Positions 8,864 through 17,857 are shown, counted from the first letter of the stretch. The stretch is DNA of 64,000 nt from Pseudoramibacter alactolyticus (GCF_050908235.1 NZ_CP194340.1), one strand, 5' to 3'. Numbers and translations are program-made. Notes: generated by a model from the letters alone, not told the origin.

Positions 8864-10288
8864 TCAATCTTTTTCAGCCATATCTTCTTTGCCGTCCCAG
8901 CAATAGGTGCACAATTTGCAGCGGTCGATGCCCACCGCGTCGATCATATCTTCGAGCTCATGATAGCCCAAAGAGGTAAAGCGCGAATGCTCGCAAATCC
9001 GCGACACCATTTCCCGGTGCTCGTCCGTCCGATGATCGATGTAGGCCGGGAGCCGTTCTTCATCGTGTTCCCCCTCGATTTCACGCACCATCCGCCGCGC
9101 AATCAGATCATATTCCGAGGTCGAGCGGGAAAAGTTCAAATATTTGCAGCCGTACATAATCGGCGGGCAGGCCGAGCGAATATGCACTTCCTTCGCGCCG
9201 GCTTCAAACAGATAATCCGCCATCTTTTTGGTTTGGGTCCCGCGGACGATGGAGTCATCCACCAAAAGCAGCCGCTTGTCTTTAATCAGGCTCGGGATGC
9301 TGATGAGCTTCATGTTGGCAATCATCTGGCGCGTGCTTTGGGTTGGCGGCATAAAGCTGCGGGGCCAGGTCGGTGTGTATTTGATGAGCGGCCGGGTGTA
9401 GGGCAGGCCTGAAGCATTCGCGTAGCCCAACGCGTGCGCAATCCCCGAATCCGGCACCCCGCTGACACAGTCGACCTCAAGTCCCGCATCGCGCCTGGCC
9501 AACGACGCACCGCAGCGGTAGCGCACCGCTTCGACATTCTTCCCCGCGTAATTGGCCGGCGGATAACCGTAATAGGTCCAGAGGAAGGTGCAAATTTTCA
9601 TCGTTCTGCCGGGTTTTTCAATGGTCTCATAGCCATCGGGCTTGATCAACACAATTTCATTAGGGCCTAATTCATAGGCATCCTGATAGTCCAAATTTTG
9701 GTAGGCAAAATTTTCCATCGACACCGCATAGCCGTCGCCGTTTTTCCCGATGGTGAGTGACGTCCGGCCATAGCGGTCCCGTGCCGCATAAATCCCTTCC
9801 GTGGTCATCACAAGCATCGTCAGCGATCCGTTGACTTGTGCCAGCGCCGCTTTCATGCCGTCGATCAGCGTATCGCAAGAAGAAATGATCGTCGCTACCA
9901 GCTCCGTTTCATTCACCCGGCCGCGGCTCATTTCCATGAGCTGCCCGCGATTGTCGCTCAGCACCTTTTTTAGAATTTCCCGGCTGTTATTGACGCGGCC
10001 GACGGTGCCCAGCACAAAATTGCCGAAATGCGCCCGCACAATCAGGGGCTGCGGCGAACCGTCACTGATGCTGCCGATGCCCAATGACCCTTTCATATGA
10101 CGTACATCGTCGCTGAATTTCGTGCGGAAAGGGGCATTTTCGATATTGTGAATGGCCTTTGAAAAATGGCCGTCTTCGCAAACCACGAGTCCGCCCCGGT
10201 TGGTTCCCAAATGTGAATGGTAGTCTGTTCCGAAAAACAGATCCGCCACACCGTCGCGCTTTGATGCAACGCCAAACAAACCTCCCAT
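8864..10288 (-). CDS. PurF-like amidophosphoribosyltransferase family protein without the N-terminal Cys
   Basis: Resembles glutamine-PRPP amidotransferase, the first enzyme of purine synthesis, with an Ntn-type glutaminase domain and a phosphoribosyltransferase domain. The PRPP loop LLLVDDSIVRGTQ is intact and cysteines for an iron-sulfur cluster are plausible (SACPP, CEH, CKLCTYC). The protein begins MGGLFGV, so the cysteine that should follow the initiator Met (the glutaminase nucleophile of true PurF) is replaced by glycine. It may thus use ammonia, or have another role; such PurF paralogues are, to my memory, widespread in Clostridia. Start at 10288 after GGAGG. First gene of an operon with comM and dprA. 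Confidence 0.8.
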   Translation of the reverse strand: MGGLFGVASKRDGVADLFFGTDYHSHLGTNRGGLVVCEDGHFSKAIHNIENAPFRTKFSDDVRHMKGSLGIGSISDGSPQPLIVRAHFGNFVLGTVGRVNNSREILKKVLSDNRGQLMEMSRGRVNETELVATIISSCDTLIDGMKAALAQVNGSLTMLVMTTEGIYAARDRYGRTSLTIGKNGDGYAVSMENFAYQNLDYQDAYELGPNEIVLIKPDGYETIEKPGRTMKICTFLWTYYGYPPANYAGKNVEAVRYRCGASLARRDAGLEVDCVSGVPDSGIAHALGYANASGLPYTRPLIKYTPTWPRSFMPPTQSTRQMIANMKLISIPSLIKDKRLLLVDDSIVRGTQTKKMADYLFEAGAKEVHIRSACPPIMYGCKYLNFSRSTSEYDLIARRMVREIEGEHDEERLPAYIDHRTDEHREMVSRICEHSRFTSLGYHELEDMIDAVGIDRCKLCTYCWDGKEDMAEKD

Positions 10289-10325
10289 AATTGCCTCCTG
10301 CTTTGAATTTAATGTGATTACGGTT

Positions 10326-10353
10326 ATTATACCGCAAATCGTTTACTCCTGAA
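10326..10353 (-). promoter_or_regulatory. Promoter of the purF-like - comM - dprA operon
   Basis: Minus strand -10 TATAAT (10326-10331) with a weak -35 TTCAGG (10348-10353) at 16 bases. The start codon is about 30 bases downstream. Confidence 0.55.
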
Positions 10354-10405
10354 TAGTCCCGAAATCAATTTATTCCGGGCCGCATCCGCCTGTCCTCAAA
10401 AAAGC

Positions 10406-10433
10406 ACAAAAAAGAAGCCGCCGAAGCGGCTTC
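10406..10433 (-). terminator. Terminator of ispH-rpsA
   Basis: Minus strand GAAGCCGC-TTCG-GCGGCTTC followed by six T: a perfect 8-pair stem with a UUCG loop, 15 bases after the stop. Confidence 0.95.
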
Positions 10434-10448
10434 CTCCAGTGGTTCCTT

Positions 10449-12635
10449 TTATTCTTCGTTTTCGCCGGCATCATCGGCATCTTTGCCGAAATCCAACTGA
10501 CCAAAGAGATCGCCGAAGGAATCACCCAGGGTAAAGTTTGCGTTATCTTCATAAACAGTGGTATCATGCTGCGGCTGACGTCTGCGCGATCTGCGCCCCC
10601 CGGCAGCCCCGCCGCCTGAACGGCGACCGCCGCCATTGCCGCCTTCTCTGCGCTGTTGTCTCTGCGGACGTTCCGGCGCTTCGAGGGTCGCTTTGATGCT
10701 CAAGCTGATCTTTTCCTTTTCGCGGTTGATTCCGATGATCTTAACCTTCACGGTATCGCCCGGCGTCAGCTCGGACGCAACGGATTCGACGCGGCGATAG
10801 CTGATTTCGGAAATGTGAATCAAGCCTTCAACGCCCGGGATGATTTCGGCAAAGGCCCCGAAATCCAAAACATTGGTGATCTTGACTTCGACTTCATCGC
10901 CTTCTTTGTACTGTTCGACAAAGGTATCCCACGGTTTCGGCTGCAGCGCTTTCACGCTGAGCTTGATCTTCTTTTCTTCGTCGTTCTTCTGAATGACCTT
11001 GGCTTCGATTTCCTGCCCCTTTTCAAGCAAATCCTTCGGTTCGTTGGCACGGGCCCAGGTCAAATCCGAACGGTGAACGAAACCATCAATACCGTCGAGG
11101 TCGATGAAGATCCCGAAATTCGTGATGGTCTTAACCGTCCCTTTGAGGACATCATCCAAATTGATTTCGGCGTAACGTTTTTCTTTCTGCTCGCGCTGCA
11201 CCTTCTGACGTTCTTTGTACTCTTTTTCGAGGATCACACGCTGAGAAAAGATCGCGCGGCGGCGTCTTGCATTGTAGTCGATGATTTTCCCGCGGACTTC
11301 TTTGCCAACCAGCGTATTGAGATCCTTGATATAGCGCACATGATACTGAGACGCCGGCATGAAGATATCGGTAAAGCCAATATCGACGATAAGACCGCTG
11401 CCGGAAACGCTCTTGACAGTTCCTTCAAGGATTTCTTCGTTTTTATAGGCTTCTTCCAAACGACGCTGGGTTTTTTGATTGTCAAATTTGATCTTTGACA
11501 GTCTGACAGCACCATTGTCATCGTGCAAATCGGTCACAATCGCATTGATCTTGTCCCCGGCCTTCACTTCGTCGGTCAGAGCGACGTCGTTTTTCCAGGT
11601 GTAGTCATTGCGCTTGATCACACCATCTGCTTTATATCCAATGTTCAGGATAATTTCATCATCGTTGACTTCAATGACTTCCCCCTCAACCGCTGACCCT
11701 CTGTGAATCGGCTTGAAGGATTCATCAATAGCAGCCGCGAAATCAAATGCTTCATCTGTCATTTCTGCTGTTTCCTGAACCTGCATGTTTTCCGTTTTGT
11801 TTTCTTCCATTCTTTCCGTTACCTCCTTAACGATCCAGTCCGGCGTGGATGCTCCCGCTGTGATTCCGACCCTATCGCAGTGCTTGATCTCATCGAGATT
11901 TAATTCTCCGGCTGTCTCTATATGGCATGTATTGCTGCATTGCGCTTTGCACACCTCATACAGTTTTTGCGTGTTCGAGGAATGATAACCGCCCACAACA
12001 ATCATATATTCCACACGTTTGGCCGTTTCAACCGCAGCGGCTTGTCTTTCCGCAGTCGCCGAACAAATCGTGTTAAATATCACACATTCATCGGTTCTTT
12101 CTTTGAGAACCTTTGTGATGGCATTAAATCTATCTTTGATAGCAGTCGTCTGTGCCACCACACAAAGTTTTGCCGTGTGGGGAATCGCAGCGGCCTCTTC
12201 AACCGTATTGACCACGATGGCCGGTTGTTTGTCACACCAGCCGGTCGCCCCGACCACCTCCGGGTGATCCGCGTTGCCCACGATGACAACCTGATATCCT
12301 TTGGCATCATAGTCGCTGACCCTTTGCTGCATCGCGCGAACAAAAGGGCAGGTCGCATCGACGATGGTCAGGCCCTTCGCCTCAGCCTGATCCATCACAG
12401 CCTTGCTGACGCCGTGAGAGCGAATAATCACGGTTCCCGACGGGATTTCCTCAATGGCATCCACTTTGATAATGCCCATCTGCTCGAGCCGCTCCATTTC
12501 CTGGCGGTTATGGGAAATATCCCCCAAACAGTAAATCGGCTGATGTGCGGCATTTTTCAGGGTGTCGTCCGCCAGTGCCATCGCATTGGTAATCCCGAAG
12601 CAATAACCTGCTTTATCTGCGACGATAACCTTCAT
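10449..12635 (-). CDS. ispH-rpsA: Bifunctional HMBPP reductase (IspH) / ribosomal protein S1 fusion
   Basis: Residues 1-280 are IspH, the iron-sulfur enzyme that makes IPP and DMAPP in the non-mevalonate isoprenoid pathway: cluster cysteines C12, C96 and C191, IRSHGVS, TICSATAERQ and GASTPDW are all present. After a short acidic linker come four S1 RNA-binding domains (about 314-381, 402-467, 496-561, 579-647), then a Gly/Arg-rich stretch (about 663-686) and an acidic tail. Such fusions are known from Clostridia. Whether the S1 part acts on ribosomes as a full S1 or is processed is not visible from the sequence. ATG at 12635 with GGAGAT upstream; monocistronic with own promoter and terminator. 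Confidence 0.95.
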   Translation of the reverse strand: MKVIVADKAGYCFGITNAMALADDTLKNAAHQPIYCLGDISHNRQEMERLEQMGIIKVDAIEEIPSGTVIIRSHGVSKAVMDQAEAKGLTIVDATCPFVRAMQQRVSDYDAKGYQVVIVGNADHPEVVGATGWCDKQPAIVVNTVEEAAAIPHTAKLCVVAQTTAIKDRFNAITKVLKERTDECVIFNTICSATAERQAAAVETAKRVEYMIVVGGYHSSNTQKLYEVCKAQCSNTCHIETAGELNLDEIKHCDRVGITAGASTPDWIVKEVTERMEENKTENMQVQETAEMTDEAFDFAAAIDESFKPIHRGSAVEGEVIEVNDDEIILNIGYKADGVIKRNDYTWKNDVALTDEVKAGDKINAIVTDLHDDNGAVRLSKIKFDNQKTQRRLEEAYKNEEILEGTVKSVSGSGLIVDIGFTDIFMPASQYHVRYIKDLNTLVGKEVRGKIIDYNARRRRAIFSQRVILEKEYKERQKVQREQKEKRYAEINLDDVLKGTVKTITNFGIFIDLDGIDGFVHRSDLTWARANEPKDLLEKGQEIEAKVIQKNDEEKKIKLSVKALQPKPWDTFVEQYKEGDEVEVKITNVLDFGAFAEIIPGVEGLIHISEISYRRVESVASELTPGDTVKVKIIGINREKEKISLSIKATLEAPERPQRQQRREGGNGGGRRSGGGAAGGRRSRRRQPQHDTTVYEDNANFTLGDSFGDLFGQLDFGKDADDAGENEE

Positions 12636-12649
12636 ACACTATCTCCATT

Positions 12650-12678
12650 ATTGTATTTGAAAACCAATTAATTGTCTA
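12650..12678 (-). promoter_or_regulatory. Promoter of ispH-rpsA
   Basis: Minus strand -35 TAGACA (12673-12678), 17-base spacer, -10 TACAAT (12650-12655), in a very AT-rich 113-base gap after plsC. Confidence 0.7.
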
Positions 12679-12748
12679 TCATTTTTTAAAAAAATTACAT
12701 TTTTTATTTCTTTTTTCTGAAAAGTTTTTCTGAAAAAACAAAAAATAT

Positions 12749-13327
12749 TCAAAGCGCATAAATCTGCGCCATGATGTGTTCACTGACCGCTTCGCTTTCC
12801 TCCGAACGCATTTTTTTGCCGTAATATTCGGTGAGCCAAATGGGTTCCCCGATCGTCACCTTCACTTTGCCCCGCCATTTGTATTCGCCGGTGATGTGGA
12901 CCGGCAGAATCGGCGCGCGGGTCTTCTGGGCGAAGACGATAAACCCGTCAGCCGGTTTGACCTTCTGCCCTTTCTTGACGCGGGTGCCCTCCGGAAAGAT
13001 CCCGATTTGTTCGTCGTTGCGCAAATACCCCAGCGTGGTCTTGAGCGTCTCCACCGAAACGTGATGGCGGTCCACCGGGAAAACGTGCACCTTGGTCAAA
13101 ATCCAGCTCACAAAGCGGCCGGAAAAAATTTCTTTTTTGGCCATCCAGTAAATCGGGCGGCGAATCGGAAAAATCGTATCGATCAACAGCGGGTCGTACC
13201 AATACGTATGATTGGCGCACACCACGGCGCGGCCGCTCTTCGGAATATTCTCCCGCCCCTCAACGCTCACATTGATCCAGCACCAATTGACCAGACGAAA
13301 AAGCCAATGCGCAATCCGGTAAATCAT
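12749..13327 (-). CDS. plsC: 1-acyl-sn-glycerol-3-phosphate acyltransferase
   Basis: Transfers an acyl chain to lysophosphatidic acid to form phosphatidic acid at the membrane. The protein of 192 residues has the acyltransferase motifs NHTYWYD (H-x4-D), the region around FVSWILTKVHVFPVDR, the FPEGTR phosphate-binding block and a late PILPVHITGEY. An N-terminal hydrophobic stretch (IAHWLFRLVNWCWI) may anchor it. The ATG at 13327 overlaps the cmk stop in ATGA, with GGAGG just upstream, so it is translationally coupled and the last gene of the lysA operon. A longer reading from 13366 would lie inside cmk. Confidence 0.9.
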   Translation of the reverse strand: MIYRIAHWLFRLVNWCWINVSVEGRENIPKSGRAVVCANHTYWYDPLLIDTIFPIRRPIYWMAKKEIFSGRFVSWILTKVHVFPVDRHHVSVETLKTTLGYLRNDEQIGIFPEGTRVKKGQKVKPADGFIVFAQKTRAPILPVHITGEYKWRGKVKVTIGEPIWLTEYYGKKMRSEESEAVSEHIMAQIYAL

Positions 13328-13980
13328 CGGCAATCCTCCCCAATGGCTTTTAAAATCGCCGCACACACGTCGGGAATATCCAACCCGGTCGTGTCTACGC
13401 GGACGGCGTCGTCGCAGCAGACAAGAGGACCAACGTCCCGATGGGCATCGTTATAGTCCCGCTGCGCGATGTCCGCTTCGATGGCCGCCAGCGTTTTGTC
13501 GCCCAGCTGACCTTTTTCCTTTAATTCGTCGAAACGGCGTCTCGCACGTTCTTCCACGGTGGCGTCCAGATAAAACTTATAATCGGCTTCGGGCAATACC
13601 ACCGACCCGATATCCCGGCCGTCCATGATCACGTCGGTATCTCCGGCGATCTTTTGCTGCTGAGCCACCAAAAGCGCGCGCACTTCGGGAATCACCGCCA
13701 CTTTCGAAGTGAAACGGCTGACTTCGGGGTCCCGAATCGCCGCAGTCACATCTTCGTCGTTCAAGAAAACCTGCCGACCTTCAAAGCGAATGACCGCCGT
13801 CTCGGCCAGCGCCGCCACCGCCGCCGTATCGTCAAAATCAAGCCGATGGCTCAGCGCCGCGTAGGTAATGGCACGATACATCGCACCGGTATCCAAATAC
13901 ACAATGTTCAGCTGCGCTGCCACCATCTTCGCAATGGTGCTTTTGCCGGCACCCGCCGGCCCATCAATGGCTATTTGCAT
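13324..13980 (-). CDS. cmk: Cytidylate kinase
   Basis: Phosphorylates CMP and dCMP with ATP in pyrimidine nucleotide recycling. The 218-residue protein starts MQIAIDGPAGAGKSTIAK with the P-loop, has the YLDTGAMYRAITY CMP-binding block, the VIMDGRDIGSVVLPEADYKF segment and the lid with arginines (VEERARRRFDEL). The ATG at 13980 lies one base after the stop of the preceding flavoprotein and has GGAGAG upstream; an in-frame extension to 14061 is inside that gene. plsC follows with a 4-base overlap. cmk-plsC order is common in Firmicutes. Confidence 0.95.
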   Translation of the reverse strand: MQIAIDGPAGAGKSTIAKMVAAQLNIVYLDTGAMYRAITYAALSHRLDFDDTAAVAALAETAVIRFEGRQVFLNDEDVTAAIRDPEVSRFTSKVAVIPEVRALLVAQQQKIAGDTDVIMDGRDIGSVVLPEADYKFYLDATVEERARRRFDELKEKGQLGDKTLAAIEADIAQRDYNDAHRDVGPLVCCDDAVRVDTTGLDIPDVCAAILKAIGEDCR

Positions 13981-13981
13981 G

Positions 13982-15205
13982 CTACTCTCTCCGTGTTCCC
14001 GCCGCAAAGCCCGTGCTCGCGGCAATTTGAATATTGAAGCCGCCGGTGAACCCGTCGACATCGATCATCTCCCCGGCAAAATAAAGGCCGGCGATCCGTT
14101 TAGAAGCCATGGTTTTGGGATTGATCTCCGCGGTGGATACCCCGCCGGCCGTCACAATCGCCGTATTGGGATCATCAAACCCCTGAATGGTAAGGGACAG
14201 ATGTTTTAACACCGCCGTTAAGGATTTGCGCTCAATCCGGCCGATCTGATTGGTTTTTTTATCGCCGGCGACACCCGCCGCCGCCAAAATCACGGGGATC
14301 ATCCGCCTGGGCAAAAGCGCTTCCAGGGTGTGGTCGATTTGACGGTTTTTGAATTGATCAAAATCCCGCAGCAATCTGGCATCCAACTGTGCTTCGGCCA
14401 GTGCCGGTTTAAGATCCAGCACCACTTGATAGCACTCCGGCGCTTCGTCCATCAGTGCCGAAAACGTCAAAATCAACGGGCCTGAAAGGCCGAAATGGGT
14501 CATCAGCACTTCGCCGCGCAATTTGGTCTGGAGCCGCTCCCCACGATAAAGCGCCGCCTCGATGTTTTTGAGCGTCAGCCCCTGAAGGGCTTTTGGCCAG
14601 GTTTCTTTGGTCTTTATCCCCACAAGGGATGGCCGGCAGGGCGTCAGGGTGTGACCCAGCCGCTCGGCTTCCCGCAAGCCCCAGCCGTCGGAACCCGTCG
14701 AGCGATAGCTCAGCCCGCCGGTGGCCATCACAACCTTGTCAACTGCCAGCATCTCGCCGCCGGCCAGCGTCACCCCGACGGCCCGGTCCGCTTCCACTAA
14801 AATCGCCGTCACCTCGGCATGCAAGCGCACATCCACCTGTGCCGCCCCCAGCGCTTTGCCAAAGGCGCGGATAATATCACTGGATTTGTCACTCGCCGGG
14901 AACACCCGATTACCGCGCTCCACCTTGAGCGGGCATCCCTGGGATTCGATCAGCGCCATCAGGTCCCAGTGACTGAACCCCGCGATGGCCGAATACATAA
15001 ACCGGGCGTTGTGCACCACATTGTCAAGAAAAGCGCGCTCATCGCAATCGTTGGTCAGATTGCAGCGTCCTTTTCCCGTGATATACAGTTTTTTGCCGAG
15101 CTTTTCGTTTTTTTCAAGCAGAGTCACCGAATCCCCGCTCTTCGCCGCGGCCAGGGCGGCCATCATGCCGGCCGGCCCGCCGCCGATTACGATTGTCTTT
15201 TTCAT
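13982..15205 (-). CDS. BaiN/HI0933-like FAD-dependent oxidoreductase
   Basis: A 407-residue flavoprotein of the HI0933 (BaiN, YhiN) family. The N-terminus has the dinucleotide-binding GGGPAGMMAALAAA, then the family hallmark LEKNEKLGKKLYITGKGRCN; the C-terminus has the second FAD contact (TAGGVSTAEINPKTM and GLYFAGEMIDVDGFTGGFN). The physiological substrate is not established; some relatives have been linked to bile-acid dehydroxylation. No ribosome site is visible before the ATG at 15205, and a TATAAT lies only 9 bases before it, so the message may be leaderless or read through from mnmM, 35 bases upstream. Confidence 0.88.
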   Translation of the reverse strand: MKKTIVIGGGPAGMMAALAAAKSGDSVTLLEKNEKLGKKLYITGKGRCNLTNDCDERAFLDNVVHNARFMYSAIAGFSHWDLMALIESQGCPLKVERGNRVFPASDKSSDIIRAFGKALGAAQVDVRLHAEVTAILVEADRAVGVTLAGGEMLAVDKVVMATGGLSYRSTGSDGWGLREAERLGHTLTPCRPSLVGIKTKETWPKALQGLTLKNIEAALYRGERLQTKLRGEVLMTHFGLSGPLILTFSALMDEAPECYQVVLDLKPALAEAQLDARLLRDFDQFKNRQIDHTLEALLPRRMIPVILAAAGVAGDKKTNQIGRIERKSLTAVLKHLSLTIQGFDDPNTAIVTAGGVSTAEINPKTMASKRIAGLYFAGEMIDVDGFTGGFNIQIAASTGFAAGTRRE

Positions 15206-15213
15206 ATTGAGCT

Positions 15214-15222
15214 ATTATATCA
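15214..15222 (-). promoter_or_regulatory. Possible internal extended -10 promoter
   Basis: Minus strand TGATATAAT between mnmM and the flavoprotein gene, without a clear -35. If active, transcription would begin only a few bases before the ATG at 15205. Confidence 0.35.
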
Positions 15223-15240
15223 CAGGGCCGGCCGATCCGC

Positions 15241-15813
15241 TCATCCTTTTTTTCGGATCACATAGGCCACGGGCGCTCCCTGATGATTCTCGACACTGAA
15301 GCGATAAGCCTCAAAACGGTGATCGAGCGCCCGCACCCACCTGGCCACACCCTCGGCCTCCGCGCGACCAGAGGCGTGAGCATAAGCGCAAATCGTCAAG
15401 ATTCCGCCCCCGGCCAGCACCTTCGCCGCCGCATTCAATGCGGTCAGCGTCGTTTCCCGCCGGGTCACCACGGCGGAATCGCCCCCGGGAAAATAGCCGA
15501 GATTAAACATCGCCGCGCGAATCCGGGAATCCTGAACGATCTCCGGTACCGTCCCCAAAGTCTCGTGACCCTGATGATACCAATGCACCGGCCCCGCCCA
15601 TTGCCGTTCGGCCAGTTTATCCCGCGCCATCGTCAATGCCGCTTTCTGGATATCAAAGCCGTATACCCGGCCGGTCGCCCCAACGGCTTCGGCCAGAAAA
15701 CAGGCATCCTCCCCGGTGCCCACCGTCGCGTCAAGGGCGCTGTCACCGGGGATGAGCACCTCAGCCACGCAGGTGCGCACAAAATCCGTCTGCCTGCGAA
15801 AGTGCTCAAGCAT
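15241..15813 (-). CDS. mnmM: Class I SAM methyltransferase, MnmM (YtqB) family
   Basis: YtqB-type enzymes methylate the nm5s2U34 wobble base of certain tRNAs to mnm5s2U. The 190-residue protein has the family start MLEHFRRQTDFVRTCVAE, the SAM-binding LDATVGTGEDACFLAE, acidic GFDIQKAALTMA and the catalytic-region motif MFNLGYFPGGD that marks this family. The ATG at 15813 overlaps the last 8 bases of rluB and has GGGAGAAGG upstream; a longer frame to 15903 lies inside rluB. Function is taken from the family. Confidence 0.85.
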   Translation of the reverse strand: MLEHFRRQTDFVRTCVAEVLIPGDSALDATVGTGEDACFLAEAVGATGRVYGFDIQKAALTMARDKLAERQWAGPVHWYHQGHETLGTVPEIVQDSRIRAAMFNLGYFPGGDSAVVTRRETTLTALNAAAKVLAGGGILTICAYAHASGRAEAEGVARWVRALDHRFEAYRFSVENHQGAPVAYVIRKKG

Positions 15814-16546
15814 CGCCTTCTCCCTGGACGGCGCGGCGCAATTTTGCCACTTCATCCGGACGCAGACGCCGCCATTCTCCCGGTTTGAGGGTATCGTCCG
15901 CAATGTCGCCGATGGCCGTCCGCCGCAGCGCCACCACCGGATACCCCACCGCCGCGCACATCTTGCGAATCTGGCGCTTTTTGCCTTCGCAAAGGGTGAT
16001 AGATAAGCGTGTAGAGCCCCGCTTGCGCCGAAGCACGGTCACTTCCGCCGGCTGGGTACGGTAGGTTTTTGTGCCGGCATCGTCCAGCGGGATCACGACC
16101 CCTTCGCGCAGCGCCGCCAATGCCGGTGCCGTCAGCTGCCCCTTCACCACCGCCTCGTAAACCTTGTCAAGGTGATAACTGGGATGGGTCAGCCGGAAGG
16201 TGAGATCGCCGTCGTTAGTCAAAATCAAAAGCCCCTCCGTATCCTTGTCGAGGCGGCCGATGGCATAAAGCCGCACCTCCGCCGCCACCAAATCGAGAAT
16301 CCTGCGCTCGGCGTGGACATCCTCGCTGGTGGTCACCACCCCCCTGGGCTTGTTGAGCAGAAGATAGACTTTTCTCTCCGGCGCAATGAGCTTTCCATCC
16401 ACGAACACCACATCTCCGGGGGTCACCTGAACCCCGGGCGTATCGACCACGCTGCCGTTCACCATCACCCGGCCGTCGGCAATCATCGCCTCGGATCCGC
16501 GGCGGGAGGCCACCCCGCATTGGGCCATGTATTTTTGAAGTCTCAT
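15806..16546 (-). CDS. rluB: Pseudouridine synthase RluB family
   Basis: Modifies a uridine of 23S rRNA. The 246-residue protein has an N-terminal S4 RNA-binding domain (MRLQKYMAQCGVASRRGSEA) and the catalytic domain with YAIGRLDKDTEGLLILTNDG, where the Asp of GRLD is the nucleophile, followed by KVYEAVVKG and CEGKKRQIRKM. Its ATG overlaps the scpB stop in ATGA. The scpA-scpB-rluB order is typical for Firmicutes. Confidence 0.93.
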   Translation of the reverse strand: MRLQKYMAQCGVASRRGSEAMIADGRVMVNGSVVDTPGVQVTPGDVVFVDGKLIAPERKVYLLLNKPRGVVTTSEDVHAERRILDLVAAEVRLYAIGRLDKDTEGLLILTNDGDLTFRLTHPSYHLDKVYEAVVKGQLTAPALAALREGVVIPLDDAGTKTYRTQPAEVTVLRRKRGSTRLSITLCEGKKRQIRKMCAAVGYPVVALRRTAIGDIADDTLKPGEWRRLRPDEVAKLRRAVQGEGDA

Positions 16547-17124
16547 GCATCCTCCTGTGTTTCGGCCGGCGCCTCCTCTTCTTCCGGCACTTTAAAATCG
16601 GCTACCGGCGGCAAATCTCCCAGGCTCTCGATGTTCAATGCTTTTAAAAAGGCCGGCGTCGTCACATAAAAAAAAGGCCGCCCCGGCGCTTCCTTTCGCC
16701 CTGCTTCGGCAATGAGCTCGTGATCCAGAAGGTTTTTGATGGAACTCGCCGAAGAAACCCCGCGAATCCGCTCGACATCCACCCGGGTCACCGGCTGCCG
16801 ATAGGCGACGATGGCCAGGGTTTCCATCGCCGCCCGGGACAATGCATTGTTTTTGCCGAAGCGCTGGACCTTTTTGATTACTGGATACAACGAGGGTTTG
16901 GTTGAAAGCTGCCAGCTGTCCCCAACACGCACCAGCCGCAGGCCGCGATCCGCCTCGCCATAACGCGCCTGAAGCGCCACGAGATACCGCAGGACTTCTT
17001 CTTCGGTCAGGCCCGCCGCCGCCGCCAGCGCCGATACGGCCACGGCGTCGCCACAAGCAAAAAGAATGCCTTCCAGCCAGCCGAAAATCGGCGCTTCAAA
17101 ATCATTGTGATTGGGTTCATCCAT
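16543..17124 (-). CDS. scpB: Segregation and condensation protein B
   Basis: ScpB binds ScpA and SMC in the bacterial condensin complex that compacts and separates chromosomes. It has two winged helices, with the family blocks GWLEGILFACGD, RYLVALQARYG and the very typical ALSRAAMETLAIVAYRQPVT plus RGVSSASSIKNLLDHELI. The C-terminus is a short acidic tail. The start at 17124 has GGAGG upstream and overlaps the scpA end by 8 bases; a longer frame to 17145 lies inside scpA. Confidence 0.95.
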   Translation of the reverse strand: MDEPNHNDFEAPIFGWLEGILFACGDAVAVSALAAAAGLTEEEVLRYLVALQARYGEADRGLRLVRVGDSWQLSTKPSLYPVIKKVQRFGKNNALSRAAMETLAIVAYRQPVTRVDVERIRGVSSASSIKNLLDHELIAEAGRKEAPGRPFFYVTTPAFLKALNIESLGDLPPVADFKVPEEEEAPAETQEDA

Positions 17125-17854
17125 GGGGTTCCCTCCGATTGTCAATTAAAATATCCGCAAACCGCCGACGCTGCCGTGTCGTGATGCGCCCCGTTTTAAA
17201 TAGCTCCAATACCGCCAGAAAAGACGTCACCACTTCCCCGGTTTGATGATCGCGCACAATCTGTGAAAAAGCGACCGACTGCCGCGGGGCACCGGTCAAT
17301 GCGGTCTCAATGCGCGCAATTTGCTCCTCGGTGGTGTAAGGGTCCTGGACGAGCTTCGTCTGGGGCACATCTTTAAAGGAATGATCTTCCCGCCACCGGT
17401 CCATCAGGCGCTGATAACCGGCGGCCAAGGCTTCAGCCTCGACGCTCACCGCCTTTTCTTCCGCAGTCAGCGGCAGATATATCGGATCCCGGTACACCGC
17501 CCCGCTGTAACGGGAGAACTCCCGTTCCAGATAAAAACTAGCTGCTTTATAAAGCTGATAAGCTGCCAGCTGCTGAATCAGCAGCGCTTCCGAATCTTCT
17601 TCCTCCGCCGTCTCGACCTCTTGCCGCGGCAAAAGACGCTTGGCCTTAAGGGCGATCAGGCGGGACGCCATCACGATAAACGCACTGGCAACACTCAAAT
17701 CCATTGCCTGCCAACTCCGAATCGTTTCCAGATACTGGGTGGTGATGGTCGAAATGGACACATCATAAATGTCCATTTCGTTTTTTCGAATCAGCGTCAA
17801 AAGCAGATCCATCGGTCCTTCGAAATCATTGATATGCACCTGATAACTTTGCAC
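17117..17854 (-). CDS. scpA: Segregation and condensation protein A
   Basis: The kleisin subunit that bridges the SMC heads. It begins MQSYQVHINDFEGPMDLLLTLIRKNEMDIYD, as expected for the N-terminal SMC-neck binding helices, with LASRLIALKAKRLLP, and ends in the C-terminal winged helix (VVTSFLAVLELFKTGRITTRQ). Length 245 is normal. The gene starts 3 bases after the site-2 protease stop and overlaps scpB. Confidence 0.95.
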   Translation of the reverse strand: MQSYQVHINDFEGPMDLLLTLIRKNEMDIYDVSISTITTQYLETIRSWQAMDLSVASAFIVMASRLIALKAKRLLPRQEVETAEEEDSEALLIQQLAAYQLYKAASFYLEREFSRYSGAVYRDPIYLPLTAEEKAVSVEAEALAAGYQRLMDRWREDHSFKDVPQTKLVQDPYTTEEQIARIETALTGAPRQSVAFSQIVRDHQTGEVVTSFLAVLELFKTGRITTRQRRRFADILIDNRREPHG

Positions 17855-17857
17855 GGT

